Shown here: positions 34,010-35,227 of the stretch, piece by piece
How the letters are laid out: the number at the start of each line of letters is the position of its first letter
Position numbering within the stretch: the stretch's first letter is position 1
Assembly: GCA_000176735.1 (NCBI GenBank)
Contig: ADBE01000025.1
Span: 1 to 35,227 of the forward strand
Source: Neisseria polysaccharea ATCC 43768
GTDB taxonomy: Bacteria; Pseudomonadota; Gammaproteobacteria; Burkholderiales; Neisseriaceae
DNA length: 35,227 bases
Direction of reading: 5' to 3'
Program-made: the position numbers and the translations under genes
Notes under the pieces: model-generated
Databases searched by the model: none
What the model was told of the DNA's origin: nothing
Seen by the model: the letters and a program-made list of their open reading frames with translations, nothing else

Positions 34010-35194
34010 ATGAGTTTACACAGCGACATCCTCGTCGTCGGCGCAGGCCCGGCGGGTTTAAGTTTTGCAGCCGAACTTGCCGGCAGCGGTTTGAAAGTTA
34101 CCCTGATCGAACGCAGCCCACTGACTGTTCTGCAAAATCCTCCATATGACGGACGCGAAATCGCCCTGACCCATTTTTCCCGCGAAATCATGCAGCGTTT
34201 GGGTATGTGGGACAAAATTCCCGAAAACGAAATCTACCCTTTGCGCGATGCCAAAGTGCTGAACGGACGTTCCGACTACCAGCTCCACTTTCCCCAACCG
34301 ACTGAAGCGCGCGGCGAACCTGCCGACTGTTTGGGCTATCTGATTTCCAACCACAATATCCGCCGCGCCGCCTATGAAGTCGTATCACAACTCGACAATG
34401 TCAGCATTCTGACCGATACGGTTGTCAAAGAAGTCAAAACATCTGACAACGAAGCACAAGTCATTTTGGAAAACGGCAAAATCCTGACTGCACGCCTGCT
34501 TTTGGCGGCAGACAGCCGCTTCTCGCAAACCCGTCGACAACTCGGTATCTCCTCCGATATGCACGATTACAGCCGAACCATGTTCGTCTGCCGTATGAAA
34601 CATACCCTTTCCAACCAACATACCGCTTACGAATGCTTCCATTACGGACGCACCATCGCACTGCTGCCGCTGGAAGAGCACCTGACCAATACCGTCATTA
34701 CCGTCGATACCGATAAAATCAACAGCGTTCAAAACCTTTCGCCCGAAGAATTGGCTGCAAGCGTAAAAGAACAGCTCAAGGGCAGGCTCGGCGATATGGA
34801 ACTGGTCAGCAGCATCCACCATTACCCCCTTGTCGGTATGATTGCCAAACGTTTCTACGGCAAACGCAGCGCGCTGATCGGCGATGCCGCCGTCGGTATG
34901 CACCCCGTAACGGCACACGGCTTCAACCTCGGGCTTTCCAGCGCGGATATTCTGGCAAAACTGATACTCGAAGCCGAACAGCGCGGTCAGGACATCGGCG
35001 CGGCTTCCTTGTTGAAAAAATACAGCAGCAAACATATGTTGCACGCCCATCCGCTTTATCACGGCACCAACATGATGCTGAAGCTGTTTACCAACGAAAC
35101 CGCACCTGCAAAACTGCTGCGCGGTTTGGTATTGCGAGCCGGCAACAACTTCCCGCCGCTGAAAAAGCTGATTACCAAACAACTGACCGGTTAA
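34010..35194 (+). CDS. ubiM: UbiH/COQ6-family ubiquinone hydroxylase, UbiM type
   Basis: FAD monooxygenase of ubiquinone ring hydroxylation. The 394-aa protein has the Rossmann motif GAGPAG (11-16) followed by E36 region VTLIERSP, the middle substrate domain, and the second FAD motif GDAAVGMHPVTAHGFNLGLSSA. From published work on Neisseria I recall that a single UbiM takes over several ring hydroxylations done by UbiH, UbiI and UbiF in E. coli; the assignment to UbiM rests on genus and family, not on a diagnostic residue. AAAGGA lies seven bases before the ATG at 34010. Confidence 0.78.
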   Translation: MSLHSDILVVGAGPAGLSFAAELAGSGLKVTLIERSPLTVLQNPPYDGREIALTHFSREIMQRLGMWDKIPENEIYPLRDAKVLNGRSDYQLHFPQPTEARGEPADCLGYLISNHNIRRAAYEVVSQLDNVSILTDTVVKEVKTSDNEAQVILENGKILTARLLLAADSRFSQTRRQLGISSDMHDYSRTMFVCRMKHTLSNQHTAYECFHYGRTIALLPLEEHLTNTVITVDTDKINSVQNLSPEELAASVKEQLKGRLGDMELVSSIHHYPLVGMIAKRFYGKRSALIGDAAVGMHPVTAHGFNLGLSSADILAKLILEAEQRGQDIGAASLLKKYSSKHMLHAHPLYHGTNMMLKLFTNETAPAKLLRGLVLRAGNNFPPLKKLITKQLTG

Positions 35195-35227
35195 AATCAT
35201 ATATATAAAAAATGCCGTCTGAAACAT

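Noticed and set aside
1-35227. CRISPR array, prophage or insertion sequence
   Set aside because: No regularly spaced repeats, no transposase, integrase or phage structural gene seen. The many short repeats are uptake sequences.

Overview
The window is a piece of a Neisseria chromosome. The main evidence is roughly three dozen copies of the 10-base DNA uptake sequence core GCCGTCTGAA, mostly in the 12-base form ATGCCGTCTGAA, often as inverted pairs acting as terminators. Gene content agrees: tspA/fimV, pilG-pilD, pilF, lapAB, kdsD-kdsC-lptCAB and a UbiM-type hydroxylase in neisserial order. The ATGCCGTCTGAA dialect belongs to the N. meningitidis/gonorrhoeae/lactamica/polysaccharea/cinerea group. 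A complete licABCD phosphorylcholine (ChoP) locus argues for a commensal such as N. lactamica rather than a pathogen. The species call is inference.

Layout. 1-3580 (minus strand): kdsD, kdsC, lptC, lptA, lptB, making the Kdo precursor and moving LPS to the outer membrane. 3596-6449 (plus): transaldolase, then an AT-rich patch with three small unrecognised genes (91 aa, a 54-aa membrane protein on the minus strand, and a 52-aa peptide), then gluQ. 6519-10967 (minus): dusA, dtd, two PpiC/PrsA-like periplasmic foldases, bolA, yciI, yciB. 11256-13883 (plus): tspA. 14056-15990 (minus): gloA, lapB, lapA. 16159-19598 (plus): licA, licB, licC, licD, then ilvE (19684-20682). 20926-24541 (minus): fabI, dapD, pgi. 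24859-29422 (plus): an MFS sugar transporter, pilG, pilD, coaE, yacG. 29507-32946 (minus): pilF, tRNA-Arg(CCT), a DUF441 protein, ispB. 33170-35194 (plus): rplU, rpmA, ubiM.

The envelope is the common theme. KdsD/KdsC make Kdo, LptABC exports LPS, LapA/LapB control LpxC stability (and so LPS quantity), and LicA-D decorate LPS with phosphorylcholine.

The most interesting signals are: (1) six tandem CAAT units immediately after the licA start codon, currently in frame, with a second ATG five bases upstream in another frame. This is the architecture of the Haemophilus licA phase-variation switch. (2) A perfect FNR half-site pair (TTGAT-N4-ATCAA) ahead of the sugar transporter gene. (3) The AT-rich small-gene island between tal and gluQ, with a strong hairpin abutting the ribosome-binding site of the 52-aa peptide. 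Everything else reads as ordinary neisserial core genome.
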